Of a stretch of DNA of 64,000 nucleotides, positions 1 through 8,617 are shown piece by piece. The stretch spans positions 62,001 through 126,000 of the forward strand of contig NZ_SJPF01000005.1 in assembly GCF_007859755.1 (NCBI RefSeq), given 5' to 3'. The stretch comes from Blastopirellula retiformator (GTDB taxonomy: Bacteria; Planctomycetota; Planctomycetia; Pirellulales; Pirellulaceae). A model generated the notes under the pieces. It searched no databases and had not been told where the DNA came from. It was given only the letters and a program-made list of their open reading frames with translations. The position numbers and the translations under genes were made by a program. Each line of letters starts with the position of its first letter. Position 1 is the stretch's first letter.

Positions 1-1653
1 GTCGCCGATCTGGTGATCACCAGCACCCGGCATGAGCGCGACCAGCAGTACGCCGGCTACTTCAAAGAAGAGGACCTCAACTTCAAGGTGATCCCGCCGG
101 GCACCGACCTGGAACGCTTCTTCCCCTATTACGACTACGAACTGAGCAGCAACTCGATTGATGAGCAGTTCAAGCAGGCCCGGATGCGGATGACGCGTGA
201 GTTGGGGCGGTTCCACTTCGCCTCGGACCGGCCGTTGATTCTCGCTCTGTGCCGGCCGGATCGCCGCAAGAACATCAACGCGCTGATTCGCGCCTATGGC
301 GAGAGCAAAGAGCTGCAAGCGATCGCCAACCTGGCGGTCTTCGCCGGCATTCGCGAAGACATCGAGTCGATGCCGGAGAACGAGCAAAAGGTTTTGAATG
401 ACATGTTGCTGGCGATGGATCGTTACGATCTGTACGGCAAGATGGCGATTCCGAAGAACCACAGCTCCGAGTTCGACGTGCCGGAACTGTATCGGCTTGC
501 TGCGTCAAGCCGCGGCATCTTCGTCAACAGCGCCTTCATCGAACTGTTTGGTCTCACGTCGATCGAATCGTCTGCGACCGGTTTGCCGTTTGTCGCCACG
601 AAGGAAGGCGGCCCGCAAGATATCGCCGAAAACTGCAAGAGCGGTTATGCCGTCGACGTGACCGACTCGAAGGCGCTGACCGGCGCGATGCTGAAGCTGC
701 TGACCGATCACGATCAGTGGGACGAGTTCTCGGCCAACGGCGTTAACCTGGTCCGCGAACTTTACTCGTGGGAAACGCACTGCGAGCACTATGTCGAAGC
801 GATTCAAGAGATCATTTCGGCGCCATCGCGAACCCCTTCGGCAGTCGGCAAGCCTGCGGTCGGCCCGCGCATGGTCAATGTTGAGCGGCTCTTGATCACC
901 GATATCGACAACACGCTGTTGGGAGATGACGAAGCGCTGGCTCAGCTGAAGCAGGTGCTAAAGGACAATAAGTCGCGGATCGGTTTCGGCGTCGCCTCGG
1001 GACGGGCTTTGGAACTGGTCGATGAGGTCTTAGAGAAGCATGGCATCCACGATATCGATGTGATCATCAGCTCGGTTGGCGCCGAGATCTACTACGGCCC
1101 TGATCGGGTGCCGGTCAAAGGTTGGGGCGCCCACCTTCGCTCGCGCTGGAAGCCGGAACGCGTTCACGCTGCCCTCGACGGTCTGCCGTTCCTGCATTTG
1201 CAGCCTGAGTCGCATGCTCAGCGAGAGTTCAAGATCAGCTACTCGCTCGATGATTCGCTACCGCCGAAAGAGGCGCTGCCGCTGATTCGCGACGCCTTGT
1301 CGCAAACCGGCGTCGCCCACTCTTTGATCTTCTCGCACGGACGTTTTCTCGACATCCTGCCGCATCGCGCCTCGAAGGGAAAAGCGATTCGCTATCTCTC
1401 CTCGAAGTGGAATATTCCGCTGACGAATATCGCGACCGCGGGCGACTCGGGGAACGACCTCGACATGCTGACGGGCGAAACCGCCGGCATCGTGGTCGGC
1501 AACTACGATCCGGAACTGGAGAAGCTGAAAGAGAGCAAGTCGTCGCGCGTCTACTTCGCCGAAGCTCATTGTGCCGGCGGAATCCTAGAAGGCTTGGAGC
1601 ATTACGGTTTCATTGGGTCGCCGCGGGCTCACTTGCGGGCGGTTGGCGCTTAG
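1..1653 (+). CDS. sps: Sucrose-phosphate synthase, C-terminal part (5' truncated by window edge)
   Basis: Catalyses sucrose 6-phosphate formation from UDP-glucose and fructose 6-phosphate, and the fused HAD domain probably also dephosphorylates it. The frame is open from base 1, so the N-terminal half of the GT-B glycosyltransferase lies outside the window. Visible are the GT4 nucleotide-sugar signature (ELFGLTSIESSATGLPF, the E-x7-E pair), then a linker near residue 280. A HAD phosphatase domain of the sucrose-phosphatase type follows, with motif I ITDIDNTLLGDD and a distal GDSGNDLDML motif holding the metal-binding aspartates. This two-domain order is that of bacterial SPS. The stop codon TAG at 1651-1653 lies on the junction with the 150-bp repeat that follows. 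Family assignment is secure; whether the phosphatase domain is active is inferred from its intact aspartates. Confidence 0.9.
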   Translation, partial: VADLVITSTRHERDQQYAGYFKEEDLNFKVIPPGTDLERFFPYYDYELSSNSIDEQFKQARMRMTRELGRFHFASDRPLILALCRPDRRKNINALIRAYGESKELQAIANLAVFAGIREDIESMPENEQKVLNDMLLAMDRYDLYGKMAIPKNHSSEFDVPELYRLAASSRGIFVNSAFIELFGLTSIESSATGLPFVATKEGGPQDIAENCKSGYAVDVTDSKALTGAMLKLLTDHDQWDEFSANGVNLVRELYSWETHCEHYVEAIQEIISAPSRTPSAVGKPAVGPRMVNVERLLITDIDNTLLGDDEALAQLKQVLKDNKSRIGFGVASGRALELVDEVLEKHGIHDIDVIISSVGAEIYYGPDRVPVKGWGAHLRSRWKPERVHAALDGLPFLHLQPESHAQREFKISYSLDDSLPPKEALPLIRDALSQTGVAHSLIFSHGRFLDILPHRASKGKAIRYLSSKWNIPLTNIATAGDSGNDLDMLTGETAGIVVGNYDPELEKLKESKSSRVYFAEAHCAGGILEGLEHYGFIGSPRAHLRAVGA

Positions 1654-1802
1654 CAGTCCGTTGATTTTCTCGACGGACTGCGTGATCGCATGGATGCGAT
1701 CCCAAAATAGCGACGTAAGTCGTTATTTTGCGAGCCGCGAAGAGCTACGCTCTGAGCCTGGCGAGGTTGGAAAATGCCACGATGGCATTTTTCAACAGGC
1801 AG
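1653..1802 (+). mobile_element. 150-bp multi-hairpin element, copy 1 (full length)
   Basis: Left end GCAGTCCGTTGA, right end TCAACAGGCAG, flanked by TTA at 1650-1652 and TTA at 1803-1805. Internal hairpins in order: CAGTCCGT/ACGGACTG, GATCGCAT/ATGCGATC, AAAATAGCGAC/GTCGTTATTTT (one G-T wobble), AGAGC/GCTCT, AAAATGCCA/TGGCATTTT. It lies between the convergent sps and subtilase genes, and its left duplication overlaps the sps stop codon. No coding capacity. It may work as a bidirectional terminator (inference). Confidence 0.85.
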
Positions 1803-1812
1803 TTAGTTCAAC

Positions 1813-4800
1813 TTATAGATCCGGCAACTCAAAGTCATCCTCCTGATCCAAGGACGAGAGGAGATCATCCGCTTCGGCGGAGTAGCTCTCCTCGGTTAGG
1901 CTCAGATCCTGGGCGATTTGATCCCCCCAGGCGTCCATCGCTTCGACGATCGACGGCATCGAGAGTTGCTCGTTTTCCCCCAGCTGCGAAGCCGCGATAT
2001 CGGCCAGGGCGTTATTTTTTTGCGTGAGGGCGCCCCCCAGCGAGCGTTTAGGACTCGCTGGTTTTGCGTCGCTGGCGCGTGAACTGGCCAGCTCGTCGAT
2101 TTCGCCCCCAAACCGCAGGGCGACTTCGGCGGCGATGGCGGCGACTTGAGCCTGAATCGACATCGCTGGCGACGAAGGTTGCAACGTGGGTGAAAGGGGA
2201 TTCGCATCCAGCGTCGTCGTGACCGAACCGGCCTGCAGCGACTGGGCGATTGCGGCGACGGAGCTAACGATTGAGTCGTTGCTGGGCGCCGCTTGACTGG
2301 CGATCGCGCGACTAGGGGTCGAAACGCGGAACGCCTGCGAGACGGTGGTTTGACCATTAGTCGCGGCGACGGTGACGATCACATTGCCTGTAAAGTCGGC
2401 GGGGCGATCGACGATGAGCTGGCCATTTTCGATCTTGGCCGAGACGCCTGCGGTCGACTCGACGGCGTTGACCAGCTTGCCGGGGTCGTTGTAGTAGGCC
2501 ACGTCGAGCGTCGCGAATTTCTCACCGCCGCCAAGATCTCCGGTCCATTTGTAGACGACCGCCTGACTCCCTTCTTTCGTGATGTAGTACCACTGGTAGT
2601 TGGCGTCATGGATGAACTTTTCCTGCATGCCAAACGCGTTGTAGGCGTAGTTGGTCCGCGTCAGAAAGAGGTCGTGGACGAAGTTCGCCCGCTGGTCGAC
2701 CGAGTAGGCGGCCGGGTCAGAGACGGCGGTCGCCGCAACCGACAACGTCGCCCCATCGCCGCCCGAGAGATACGGTTCTAAGTCGAGTACGTAACGCGTC
2801 TGGTCGCCGGAAAACTGGCCGTTTGGAATCGGCGCCAGCTCTAGCTTTTGCGACTCGAAGACGACGTCAATCGTGCGAACTTCCGTTCCCTTGGCTCCAA
2901 TCGCGGTGACCGTCAGCGAAACCCGGCCGGCGAATCCCTCGCGCGGCGTAACCATCAACTTACCGGTATTGGGATCAATCGAAACGTCGACGTCGGCCGC
3001 AGGCGCCGTATCGGCGACCTGGTAGAACAGTCGGGGATCTTTGTAGTAGGCCACGTCGAACGTCGCGACGACCTCGCTTCTTACGAAGCTACCTTTCCAG
3101 GCGTGCAGCAATGCATGTTCCCCGTCGGTCGTCACAAAGAACCAGGCGCCGCTGGATGACTTCAGGTATTTTTCTCCTTGCCGCTGGGCGTTGTAGGAGA
3201 AGTTGGTCCGTTCGAGCCAATCGTCCTGGATAATGCCGAATTGGTTGTCGCCGGTCGAGGTCTTGCCGCTGGGAGTCGCGACCTCAAAGCGAGTCGCCCC
3301 CTTGGCGAAATCGTATTGCGAAAGATCAATCTCCAGCGACTCGCCCGCTTCGCCGCTGAACTCCGCCGGCAGCGGATCAAGCACAATCGGAGCGGCGACG
3401 TCGATCGAAAACGATTGCGTCGCCGTGGAAGCGCCGTCGGAGACCGAGACCGTGACCAGCACGTTGCCTACGGCAGCGGAGGTCGAATCAAAGCGGAGTA
3501 CGCCGTCGACAAATTTCACGTCGGCCAGATTGCCGGCCGCGTCGATCGCCGTCACGACGTAGGTCAGTTCGTCTCCGTCGCTGTTACCGATCGCCAGCGG
3601 AATCTCTAGCGATTCTCCCTGCTCCAGCGATTGATCATTGATCGAACCTAACTCGACCGCCTCGTTGGTGACCGTGACGACAAAGTCTTCCCAGACCGTT
3701 TCATCGCCGCGCATCGCACTGACGCGAACCGTAAATTGTCCCGTAAAACCTTCCGGCGTGGTGACCGTCAGTCGCTCGGTTTCGGCGTTCCATGAGACTT
3801 CGGCCGCCGCGCTGCCCAGCACTTCGGCCGAGACGCTCGCTTCGCCGTTGGTCTCGACATCGACGTCAAACGAGGATTGCGTATGGTGAACGGTCACGTC
3901 GGCGAGCGGATCAATCTCCAGCGGGTCGATTTCGACCGTCTTCGCCACCGTGAAGTGGAGGCCAAACGAGTTGAGCGTACCGACGTCCGAGGCGAACGAA
4001 TCGCTGACCCGCAGCTTCCACGTGCCGGCGGTCGACATCCCTTCCAACTGCGTAAGATCGCCGGTCGGACGGAAACGACCGGTGAATGGCGCCTTGGCGG
4101 TTCCGATCAAGTCGGTGGCGTCGTCATCCAGGATCGTTCCTTTGAACCCATCCCCTGATCCGCCAACCGCCGAGAAGAGCTTGATTTGCGTCCCGTTGGG
4201 GGCGATCAGCACCACGGTCAGGTCAGAGTCCCAGGTATGGTCGATGTCGAGCCAGATATCGGCATCGGCGATCTGCAGGTCATCGGAGATCGTCAGCGGA
4301 ATGTCCATCGAGCCGTAGGTCGGCAATGTGATGGGACCGGTTCTTTCGTAGACGGCGACGTCGGAAAGGTCGATTGAGAAGTGGCCAGAGAGAGCCCCGC
4401 CGGCGTTACCATATAGATCCGCAATCGCACCGTCGGCAATCTGGTACGAGACCGTACCATTGTCATACGGCAACTGCAGCCAGAATCGGGCGGTCCGGTC
4501 GTTGATCAGGTCGACCTTGGTTACGCTGCCGCTGGAGAGCTGCAAATCGGCGGCGGACAATGTCGCCGGATCGATCGCTTCGCTGAACGTTACTTCGAGA
4601 TACTTGGGAATGTCATGCAGCGTAGCGCCATCGTCGATGTTCGTACCAACGACCGACAGGTCCGCCGCATCGTAGAAGAACTGGCGGACGAACGCCGAGA
4701 GCGCCAGCCCGTCGCCGCTGCGCTGGACCGATCCGGTCAGCAGCTCCATGCGTTGCGCTCCTTGCGCGGTAATCGGAGACTGCGAGAAATGGAACGTGAC

Positions 4801-6450
4801 GGTGTCGCCGTCCACAATCGTCATGCTGTCGGCGGCCTGGCCGTTGACCAGGAAGTCGGAAGGGGACAGGGTCGCCGGATCGAACGAACCGCTGAAGTCG
4901 AGCGTGAAGTCGGAAAGGGGAGAATCAACCGATGCGTTTTCTGCGATCGAGGCGTCGTTTACCGTGAAATTCAGTTCCTGCAGCGTCCCCAGCGCGTTCA
5001 GGCGTCCGCCGGTCGAAACCTTCCCCTGCAGCCCGGCGACGTTATCGGCGCCATCCAAAATCGCCGCTTTGATCTGATCCATCGTCGCCGAAGGATTGGC
5101 GGAGTAGGCCAGCGCGATAACGCCCGAGACGTGCGGCGCGGCCATGCTGGTGCCGCTGAGCGAAAGGTAGCGGCCGCGGGTAATCGTGCTGACGATGCTC
5201 ACGCCGGGAGCGGCGATGTCGACGGTTTGGCCTCCGTAGTTGCTGAAGTTGGCGAGCTGGTCGTTGTGGTCGGTCGCAGCGACCGAAATGACGTTGTCCA
5301 GTCCGTAATTGGCGGGATACTGCGGCGTGACGTCGTTGTTGGCGCCGTTGTTGCCGGCAGCCGCGACGAACAAGATATCCTCGTCGCCGCTCGCTTTGAT
5401 GGCGCTATACAGGGCCGAACTATACTCGCCCCCTCCCCAGCTGTTGTTGGTGGCGACCACATTGACGCCATACAGCTTTTTCATCATCGTCGCGTAGTTG
5501 AGCGCCCGAACGGCGTCGGCGGTGCTGCCCGAGCCTGATGCGCTCAGAAACTTCAGCGCCATGATCGAAGCGGACGACGCGACGCCGACCACTCCTTGTC
5601 CATTGTCCCCTTCAGCGGCGATCGTGCCGGCGACATGCGTACCATGCATGTTGTCGTCCATCGGATCGCCGTCATTGTTCAAAAAGTCATAGCCATAGAC
5701 GTCGTCAACGAAGCCGTTGCCGTCATTGTCGATTCCGTCGCCGGCGATTTCGCCGGGGTTGACCCACATGCTGTGGATCAGGTCGGGGTGCGAATAATCG
5801 ACGCCGGTATCGACTACCGCGACGACGACGTTCGGATTGCCGGTAGTTACTTCCCAGGCTTCCGGGGCGTCGATGTCCGCATCGACCGTACCGCCGGTTT
5901 GGCCCTGGTTATCGAGTCCCCACAGCGAATCGGCTTGCGTATCGCTGGTCGCCAGGTGCGTCGGCAGCAGCGCGTTCGGTTCAAACGTCTCGACGATCGA
6001 TTGTCCAGCCAACCAATCGGTGACGGCGCTGAGCTCGGCGTCAAAGGTGCGAATCAACAGTTGTCCGCTCAGCCCAAGTCCGCCAATGACTTCAAATTGC
6101 AGCGAGTTGCCGTTCAGTAGCGAGGCGACTTCCGACAGCGAATTGATCGAAGCCGACAGCGACGCGTCTAACTGGATGATCCACTCGTCGTTGTAGACGT
6201 CGAGCGTCGTATTTTCCCACACCACCTGCGACGTCGACTCGGCGAAGGTGGCGTTGCCGGCGTCGATCTGCGAATGAGTGGAGGTCGAAAGTTGTTCAAA
6301 CCAGACCGGTGACAGAAAGTTGGCCGTGTCGCTGGCGAACACTTCGCGCACTTCTAGCCGCTCGATCTGCCCGTAGGTCTTGGCGGACGGACTGCTTTTG
6401 CCGGGGCGAGGCCGAATTGGCGTCAGCGCGTATCTTCGAAAGAGAGACAT
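1813..6450 (-). CDS. Giant secreted subtilisin-like serine protease (S8) with P domain and Ig-like repeats
   Basis: Probable extracellular or surface endopeptidase of 1545 residues. The N-terminus lacks a classical signal but has the planctomycete LExR-type motif (RLEVREVFASD, about residue 31). The S8 catalytic domain covers about 195-490, with Asp214 in VVDTGVDYSHPD, His269 in MHGTHVAG, oxyanion Asn367 in AAAGNNG and Ser435 in SGTSMAAPH. An acidic DNDGNGFVDD stretch near 241 is a likely calcium site. SwmB/Ig-like repeats follow at about 500-700, then a proprotein-convertase P domain at about 700-838, then cadherin-like segments. A module of about 70 residues is duplicated near the C-terminus (RTNFSYNA...FDVAYYKDP and RTNYAYNA...LDVAYYNDP). 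The C-terminal 150 residues are low-complexity and acidic. It is transcribed towards sps, with an element copy between them. Substrate unknown. Confidence 0.9.
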   Translation of the reverse strand: MSLFRRYALTPIRPRPGKSSPSAKTYGQIERLEVREVFASDTANFLSPVWFEQLSTSTHSQIDAGNATFAESTSQVVWENTTLDVYNDEWIIQLDASLSASINSLSEVASLLNGNSLQFEVIGGLGLSGQLLIRTFDAELSAVTDWLAGQSIVETFEPNALLPTHLATSDTQADSLWGLDNQGQTGGTVDADIDAPEAWEVTTGNPNVVVAVVDTGVDYSHPDLIHSMWVNPGEIAGDGIDNDGNGFVDDVYGYDFLNNDGDPMDDNMHGTHVAGTIAAEGDNGQGVVGVASSASIMALKFLSASGSGSTADAVRALNYATMMKKLYGVNVVATNNSWGGGEYSSALYSAIKASGDEDILFVAAAGNNGANNDVTPQYPANYGLDNVISVAATDHNDQLANFSNYGGQTVDIAAPGVSIVSTITRGRYLSLSGTSMAAPHVSGVIALAYSANPSATMDQIKAAILDGADNVAGLQGKVSTGGRLNALGTLQELNFTVNDASIAENASVDSPLSDFTLDFSGSFDPATLSPSDFLVNGQAADSMTIVDGDTVTFHFSQSPITAQGAQRMELLTGSVQRSGDGLALSAFVRQFFYDAADLSVVGTNIDDGATLHDIPKYLEVTFSEAIDPATLSAADLQLSSGSVTKVDLINDRTARFWLQLPYDNGTVSYQIADGAIADLYGNAGGALSGHFSIDLSDVAVYERTGPITLPTYGSMDIPLTISDDLQIADADIWLDIDHTWDSDLTVVLIAPNGTQIKLFSAVGGSGDGFKGTILDDDATDLIGTAKAPFTGRFRPTGDLTQLEGMSTAGTWKLRVSDSFASDVGTLNSFGLHFTVAKTVEIDPLEIDPLADVTVHHTQSSFDVDVETNGEASVSAEVLGSAAAEVSWNAETERLTVTTPEGFTGQFTVRVSAMRGDETVWEDFVVTVTNEAVELGSINDQSLEQGESLEIPLAIGNSDGDELTYVVTAIDAAGNLADVKFVDGVLRFDSTSAAVGNVLVTVSVSDGASTATQSFSIDVAAPIVLDPLPAEFSGEAGESLEIDLSQYDFAKGATRFEVATPSGKTSTGDNQFGIIQDDWLERTNFSYNAQRQGEKYLKSSSGAWFFVTTDGEHALLHAWKGSFVRSEVVATFDVAYYKDPRLFYQVADTAPAADVDVSIDPNTGKLMVTPREGFAGRVSLTVTAIGAKGTEVRTIDVVFESQKLELAPIPNGQFSGDQTRYVLDLEPYLSGGDGATLSVAATAVSDPAAYSVDQRANFVHDLFLTRTNYAYNAFGMQEKFIHDANYQWYYITKEGSQAVVYKWTGDLGGGEKFATLDVAYYNDPGKLVNAVESTAGVSAKIENGQLIVDRPADFTGNVIVTVAATNGQTTVSQAFRVSTPSRAIASQAAPSNDSIVSSVAAIAQSLQAGSVTTTLDANPLSPTLQPSSPAMSIQAQVAAIAAEVALRFGGEIDELASSRASDAKPASPKRSLGGALTQKNNALADIAASQLGENEQLSMPSIVEAMDAWGDQIAQDLSLTEESYSAEADDLLSSLDQEDDFELPDL

Positions 6451-6734
6451 ACCAGTTTGGGGCGGGAAAAATTCGCGGGAAGTCGGAGGGATGCGCCTTT
6501 ATCAAGGCGCAGTTGGCCATCGTCTGGCGACGAAGGTGACCGCGAAAAGATAGGTCGACCGTTACGATTGGTCGAACCGCGAAACGAATATCCGCGGCTA
6601 GTTCGGGTCCGATTTTGCGTTCGATAACGGTTGTGACGACCGACCTAACCAATGCGAGCGGTCGTTGCGTTTTTTCGTCTTTACGCAAGTTTTTCGCGAC
6701 AGACGGCGCGAGCCGCTTGGAACGGGTCGCCTTG

Positions 6735-7457
6735 TCAAGGAGCCAGGAGAAAGTGGTCGAGCTTCCCGTTCTGCCGAGTCGACCATTGATGCCCGAGGCC
6801 GCTCTCGAGCACAAACTCTACCTGATGACCGGCCGACTTCAATTCGGCGACGTCAACGCGAACGGCGTCCGCCGCCGAATCGGCGTCTCCCACGATCATC
6901 AGGATTGGCGCTCGGGCGGTGAGCTTTAGACCCGCGGGGCTTGCGCCAGAGTGGGCGACGACGCCATCGATATCTTCGCACGCTTCGCAAGCGAGCAGCG
7001 CGAACGTCGCGCCGTTGGACATCCCGACCAGGCAGACGCGTTCCACCTTGAGTTGGCTCTTGAGCCTGTCGACCAGACGCTGGACAAACGGCAAGTCGCG
7101 GTTATTCGCGCGGCTCTCGGCAAGGACATCGATCGTGTTCCACATGCCTAACCGGGTTTCGGGATAGACGACGTACGCCTGTCCGGTGGCGGCCAAGCGA
7201 TCCAGACCCGAGTAGTCGGCCATCGCCTCTGGCGTATCGCCAATGCCATGGAGCGCAACAACCAACAGCGCTGGAGCGCTTGCGGCCCTGGCCGGTGCAA
7301 CCAGACGATACCGCCGCACCTCTTCGCCGACCGTGATGGTCTCATCGGTTACTTTTTTGCTGGGATATCGACTCCAGAGCCAGAACCCACCGCCCGTTAC
7401 CAATGTTGCCACAAGGAGATAAATCAGGCGACGACGGTGGCGATTCAAAGGAGGCAT
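6735..7457 (-). CDS. Membrane-anchored alpha/beta hydrolase, PHB-depolymerase/LpqC-like esterase
   Basis: A 240-residue serine hydrolase. An N-terminal hydrophobic segment (LIYLLVATLVTGGGFWLW, residues 12-29) acts as a signal or membrane anchor and places the enzyme in the periplasm or paryphoplasm. The oxyanion region VALHGIGDTPEAM, the nucleophile elbow GMSNG, a late acid in IVGDADSA and a C-terminal histidine in GLGHQWS make a complete catalytic triad. Order and spacing fit the esterase/PHB depolymerase (DUF3089/LpqC-like) group of alpha/beta hydrolases. The gene stands alone, 284 bp from the subtilase start and in the same direction. Substrate cannot be read from sequence. Confidence 0.75.
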   Translation of the reverse strand: MPPLNRHRRRLIYLLVATLVTGGGFWLWSRYPSKKVTDETITVGEEVRRYRLVAPARAASAPALLVVALHGIGDTPEAMADYSGLDRLAATGQAYVVYPETRLGMWNTIDVLAESRANNRDLPFVQRLVDRLKSQLKVERVCLVGMSNGATFALLACEACEDIDGVVAHSGASPAGLKLTARAPILMIVGDADSAADAVRVDVAELKSAGHQVEFVLESGLGHQWSTRQNGKLDHFLLAP

Positions 7458-7674
7458 GGCGATGGAGATTGCAAAGTGGATGAGATGAAGGCGGCTGCGT
7501 GGTTTTGGTGTTTTCCAGCGATTAGTTAAGGTGCGTATTGTCGTGATGTAAAGGAAGAAGTTTGGGGTAAAGGTTTGACTTCTAGGGAGTAGGCAAGTAG
7601 CATCGCCTGGGTAGTTCTTTTGGCGGCGGCTGACGGATTGGCTGACCTTCTGCTCGCTTCTGTGGAATCATCTT

Positions 7675-8406
7675 ATGTCGAACGAAACGGCAGTCACGAG
7701 CCCTGCCCCGGAGGATGTGACGGGAGAGATCAGTCGCATCCCTCACATTGAACCTCTCTTTGAAGATGTCGAGTTCGTCTCGGAATATAGTCGGCTGACC
7801 AAACGGTATGCCGGCGCCGACTACGAACCGATTTTGAAGTTCGCCCTCGCTGAACTGAAGCAGGTCGAACAACCACGCGTCTTGGAGCTGGGGCCTGGTC
7901 CCGGTTGGATTGGAATCTCGCTCGCCAAACGTCGCAAGGACATTCGCGTGACTGGCATCGATATTTCCAACACCTATGTCGATATCGCCAACGAAAATGC
8001 GGCCCACGAGGGAGTCGATGATCGCGTCGATTTCCGAAAGGGAGACGCTTGTAGTCTAGACGACTTTGCCGATGGCACGCTCGACGCGGTGATTTCGAAT
8101 CAGAGTTTTCACTATTGGGAGCCGCCGACGGCGGTGTTACGTGAGGTCGCCCGCGTCCTGAAACCGAACGGAGTTTTCTGCATTGGCGATGATCGTCGTG
8201 ATCTGACGTTCCTGGCCAGCTTCATCGTTTTGCTGACCAAGTGGTTTCTGACCGCCAGCGTCCGTGAGAGTTGGATGCGTTCGCTGCAGGGAAGTTTCAC
8301 CGCGGCCGAAGTGAAGGAGATCATCGAGCGATCGGAATTGAAGCATGACGCCCAGATCAAGCTCTACCCACGCATGTTCTTCGTGCAGGGACGATTGAAG
8401 AAATAG
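7675..8406 (+). CDS. Class I SAM-dependent methyltransferase (UbiE/Methyltransf_11-like)
   Basis: A 243-residue cytosolic Rossmann methyltransferase. Motif I is VLELGPGPGWIG (about residues 65-76), followed by the acidic ribose-binding GIDIS at the end of strand 2. The post-motif DAVISNQSFHYWEPP resembles the Methyltransf_11 family, where a small molecule or lipid is the usual acceptor. The C-terminal third has a hydrophobic stretch (FLASFIVLLTKWFL) that could pack against a membrane or lipid substrate. It is monocistronic: 24 bp after the stop comes a strong intrinsic terminator, then element copy 2. Substrate unknown. Confidence 0.8.
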   Translation: MSNETAVTSPAPEDVTGEISRIPHIEPLFEDVEFVSEYSRLTKRYAGADYEPILKFALAELKQVEQPRVLELGPGPGWIGISLAKRRKDIRVTGIDISNTYVDIANENAAHEGVDDRVDFRKGDACSLDDFADGTLDAVISNQSFHYWEPPTAVLREVARVLKPNGVFCIGDDRRDLTFLASFIVLLTKWFLTASVRESWMRSLQGSFTAAEVKEIIERSELKHDAQIKLYPRMFFVQGRLKK

Positions 8407-8429
8407 TCCGTCCCTGTAGTCGCACTCGA

Positions 8430-8458
8430 CGCCTCCTGCCGACGAGGAGGCGTTTTTT
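8430..8458 (+). terminator. Rho-independent terminator after the methyltransferase gene
   Basis: CGCCTCCT pairs with AGGAGGCG around a short loop and is followed directly by a run of six T. It is a textbook intrinsic terminator for the plus-strand methyltransferase transcript, and is separate from the repeat element that begins at 8468. Confidence 0.8.
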
Positions 8459-8467
8459 GTGCGCTTA

Positions 8468-8617
8468 GCAGTCCGTTGATTTTCTCGACGGACTGCGTGA
8501 TCGCATGGATGCGATCCCAAAATAGCGACGTAAGTCGTTATTTTGCGAGCCGCGAAGAGCTACGCTCTGAGCCTGGCGAGGTTGGAAAATGCCACGAGGG
8601 CATTTTTCAACAGGCAA
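8468..8617 (+). mobile_element. 150-bp multi-hairpin element, copy 2 (full length)
   Basis: Same ends and hairpin order as copy 1; the last base is A instead of G (CAGGCAA). It is flanked by TTA at 8465-8467 and TTA at 8618-8620. The right-hand TTA is the complement of the TAA stop codon of the minus-strand DUF1501 gene, so this copy sits exactly on a stop codon between convergent genes. Confidence 0.85.

Noticed and set aside
1682-1846. Short ORFs inside the 150-bp elements (for example 40-50 codon frames with [15 protein letters not shown]-like translations)
   Set aside because: They recur only because the DNA element recurs. Copies differ by indels that break the frame (copies 7, 9 and 10), and there is no RBS; hairpin structure explains the conservation better.
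4615-5538. 307-codon open frame opposite the subtilase
   Set aside because: Antisense shadow of a high-GC gene; composition is Arg/Val/Gly-rich without family features, and the subtilase frame is certain.
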